Shown piece by piece: positions 61,201-64,000 of a DNA stretch of 64,000 bases. The DNA lies in assembly GCF_949628215.1 (NCBI RefSeq), contig NC_134311.1, positions 13,764,582 through 13,828,581 of the forward strand, read 5' to 3'. The number at the start of each line of letters is the position of its first letter. The first letter of the stretch is position 1. The translations under genes were made by a program, and so were the position numbers. This stretch comes from Phalacrocorax aristotelis (Eukaryota > Chordata > Aves > Suliformes > Phalacrocoracidae). A model generated the notes under the pieces. The model was not told the DNA's origin. It saw only the letters and a list, made by a program, of their open reading frames with translations, and did no database searches.

Positions 61201-64000
61201 GACAACAGAGGGAAGACCATTCTACCTTTGATGTCCAGAAGGGCAAGAATGTCCCCTAATGACAGTGTGGCTGGTGAACAAAGATTTGCTTTTGTCCCTC
61301 CTGAAGGGATGATGCTTGCAGGAAGGGACAGCGTGACACAGAAGATCTTTAACTCGTGGCAGGAAGGGCTGGGTGGGAGGGAAGAAAATTGAAAGGAGAG
61401 AAGTGGGTGGCATGCAGGATTTGTTCCAGGTAAGGACTGAAGATGAGGACAAGAGGGAGACTGCAGGAAGGAAGGACAGTTATGTAATCTGGAGAGGCAT
61501 CAGATGGTCATTCACCAAATTCAGAGCTGGACCAAACCTTAATACCAGTAGAAAACTCGCAGAGGTTTGCTAGTTGCTGGTTTGAATAAATTGAATAAAC
61601 AAAATCCTATGAGAATATCAGCCATTTTTATATCTAGAATGAGCCTGTGAAACTTATTTTGATTTGCTTAATTTAAGCTACCTCTCCAAAGAAGAAGTTC
61701 TGAGACTCCTTGGGAACTATTGTTCTGCATTCAATATTTTTGGTACTTGAAAAAGTACAAGAAAAAATTTCTTTGGATGAAGAAACAAACACCAATAGCA
61801 TTTAAATGGATGATCTTGAGGGTCAAAGAGAGAGCTTATGTGTCTTTTTCTTGTTACAACAAATGCAAAGCTGCCACAAAGCACTCCACCCCTTATTTAA
61901 AGTGAGAGTTTCTGAATATGAAAATCACCACACCAAAAGCTGTTTATGCCGCCTACAGAAGACTGAGATGTTCCAAGTACGCTCCATATCACTTATCAAC
62001 AATAATATGCCTGCAATTAACTCATGGTTCTGCTGAAGTCTGAAAAGTCTGTTGCAGTTTTTCAGAAAAAAAACCTAACAAACAAACCTCAGTGAAATTA
62101 TATTAAAACAATTGTATACATACACAGTACTGTAGGGAATTCTGTATATGCCTATTACAAATAATTTTGAACCACTGATAGGTAGAGAAGAAGCCTCTGA
62201 AAGATGACAAGTGAGATAAAAACAAGTAAAATAATATTGTTAGAGCAATAATGTTAAGGGATTACCCTGTGAGGTTTAGGGAGGTCATCCCATTTTGTCC
62301 AGGTGGGGTGGAATGAATGTGCCTTACTGTGGATCTCCCTCTGTCCTCCACAGCCTTCATGTTACTTTTCTGCATAACTGCTGTGTTGTACAAGTTGAGA
62401 ACAAAGCACTGTGTTTTTCAGATGATCAAATGCTCCTTTGCAGATTATCACTTTGAAAACTCATTATTTAAGAATATGTCTGATCAGAGGACACATCCTG
62501 AATTCCTTCAATGCAGGCAGTGATCTTCTCACAAGCCATTTTACCCCAGATTTTCTTTGAAAAGGGTGAACTACTTGCTTAATTTTCTAACAACAGTATG
62601 ATGTCAGCTTTGGGCAACATTTGAAAAGAATATGAAAAACTGGAAAAAAATGAAACCGTTGAAAAATTGCAATTTCTTATGTAATGGCTATAAAATTCTA
62701 TCTTGTCAGCTCTGCAATTCCAAGTGTTACTATGAATAGGATCACAGGGGCCTTTGCTAAAATGAATTTTCTGAAAAAAGATTGTTACTGTTGCTTATAA
62801 GCATCACAATACTTTTGTACCATCCCACCTTAAAAGAAAAAGTAAACTAATTTTAAAAAGTTCTACAGAGAACTCAAGACAACAACATTTTTATAGATAT
62901 TTCTGTATATATAATATATATACACCTAGATATATAAATGTATACATATTAAAAAAAATCCCATCCTTACCTACAGTGAAAACTTGCAGTCCTGTAAGTA
63001 TGAAGTGAGATGAAGCCCTTACTCATAATGAGAATCACATCGTAAGAGGAAAGAAGGTGAAATCTGGAAGCTAGTTCCTACTCGAAAAACCACGACTGTG
63101 AGGAAGGCTGTAAGTTTCTCTATGAATCAGCCAAACATCTGATCTCTGGGGATAATTAGCTGCCTGAAAATAAATGCATCTGGAATCTTTTTGTGGAATA
63201 GGAGGTAGGAAAAAAATAGAAGCAATACAAATAACAAAGCTCAGGAGCTTTTGGTATATAGCTGCGGTAAAGGGTTTCACAATTCCTTCATAAAAATCAG
63301 TGACTATTGAACACGAAGTAAAGAAAGTAAAAATTTTAACAGCAGCCAGTACTTTTTGAAATACATAAGTAAAGGAAAAAGAAATTGCAAAATTACTGAA
63401 ATAGTAGTATCACATTTTTTAAAATGAAAGTGCTGCAAATTAAAATTTTTATATGCTTTTTTAGCACAGGCATAATGACCAGCTGGAGTGCAGGCTTCCT
63501 GCAATACACAGATAACACGGATGTTTCTTTACAAATGGACAAACAACAGGAAATACAAATCAAAGCCGAGGCACCACTTCTAAATTGCATGACTGCAGCG
63601 AAAACATAAGCCCAGTCAAATTCCCCTAGGCCAATACGATGGTCTTGCTCTCCATGTGCTCTGTAAATATAGCCTAAATTTTGACTGTGACACTTATGTA
63701 CAAAAGCAGTAGGAAATATGGTGTGAATGAGACATTTACTTGACCTACTACATAAACTGTAATATGTGTTTATGTATTATAGCCTTATCTTCTATAGAGT
63801 ATTTTAAACTGCTACAAATAACTCCAAATATGAGAAATACTTAGAGATGTTTAGATATTTTAGAATATTTCTGATCCACCTTGCAGGCAGAGATGAAAAA
63901 TACTCATGGAAGTAAATAGCCCTTTTATTGCAAGTTATTCAATTACTTCAAACTAAATGTAAGGACCAGAGCTGCACGATCCCAATGATGCACCTTCCTC
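52299..64000. other. intergenic, no gene seen
   Basis: AT-rich sequence without supportable genes or recognised transposons. Short AT microsatellites lie at 60152-60172 and 62905-62945. No RNA gene was identified by eye. Confidence 0.6.

Overview
The window is avian nuclear DNA. Two things show this. It carries several copies of the CR1 LINE whose 3' ends carry the bird-type ATTCTATG repeat. It also carries the first three coding exons of a vertebrate gene, MTAP (methylthioadenosine phosphorylase), on the minus strand. In birds MTAP is known to lie on the Z chromosome near CDKN2A/B, so this is probably Z-linked sequence; that placement is background knowledge and is not read from the window. 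The species cannot be named.

Layout. Positions 95-11741 hold the 5' part of MTAP: exon 1 at 11724-11741, exon 2 at 6965-7051 and exon 3 at 95-153, separated by introns of about 4.7 and 6.8 kb. The rest of the gene lies beyond the left edge. A CpG island (about 11140-12240) covers the start codon, with an E2F-like site, a YY1-like motif and GC boxes. Its right half has weak signs of divergent plus-strand transcription. From 12.3 to 14.9 kb there are three minus-strand stretches that read like decayed coding sequence, but I cannot name the protein.

From 20.5 to 36 kb the sequence is rich in transposable elements. One CR1 (21855-23620) is broken near its 3' end by a 597-bp LTR-like insertion. 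A second, older CR1 (about 25570-29580) is broken twice: once by a younger, 5'-truncated CR1 and once by a 498-bp solo LTR with an exact 5-bp target duplication. A third CR1 (35263-35820, minus) has lost its whole reverse transcriptase by internal deletion. A short CR1 tail lies at 20507-20560. All CR1 copies are dead.

The remaining sequence (14.9-20.5, 29.6-35.3 and 35.8-64 kb) is AT-rich and has no gene I can support. It contains some hairpins, simple repeats and a few motif-dense patches that could be conserved regulatory elements. MTAP is the only gene with a clear identity, and it would act alone in the methionine salvage pathway. No new molecular system is evident. The most informative structures are the nested transposons, the unidentified coding-like segments beside the MTAP promoter, and a perfect 17-bp hairpin at 47.9 kb.
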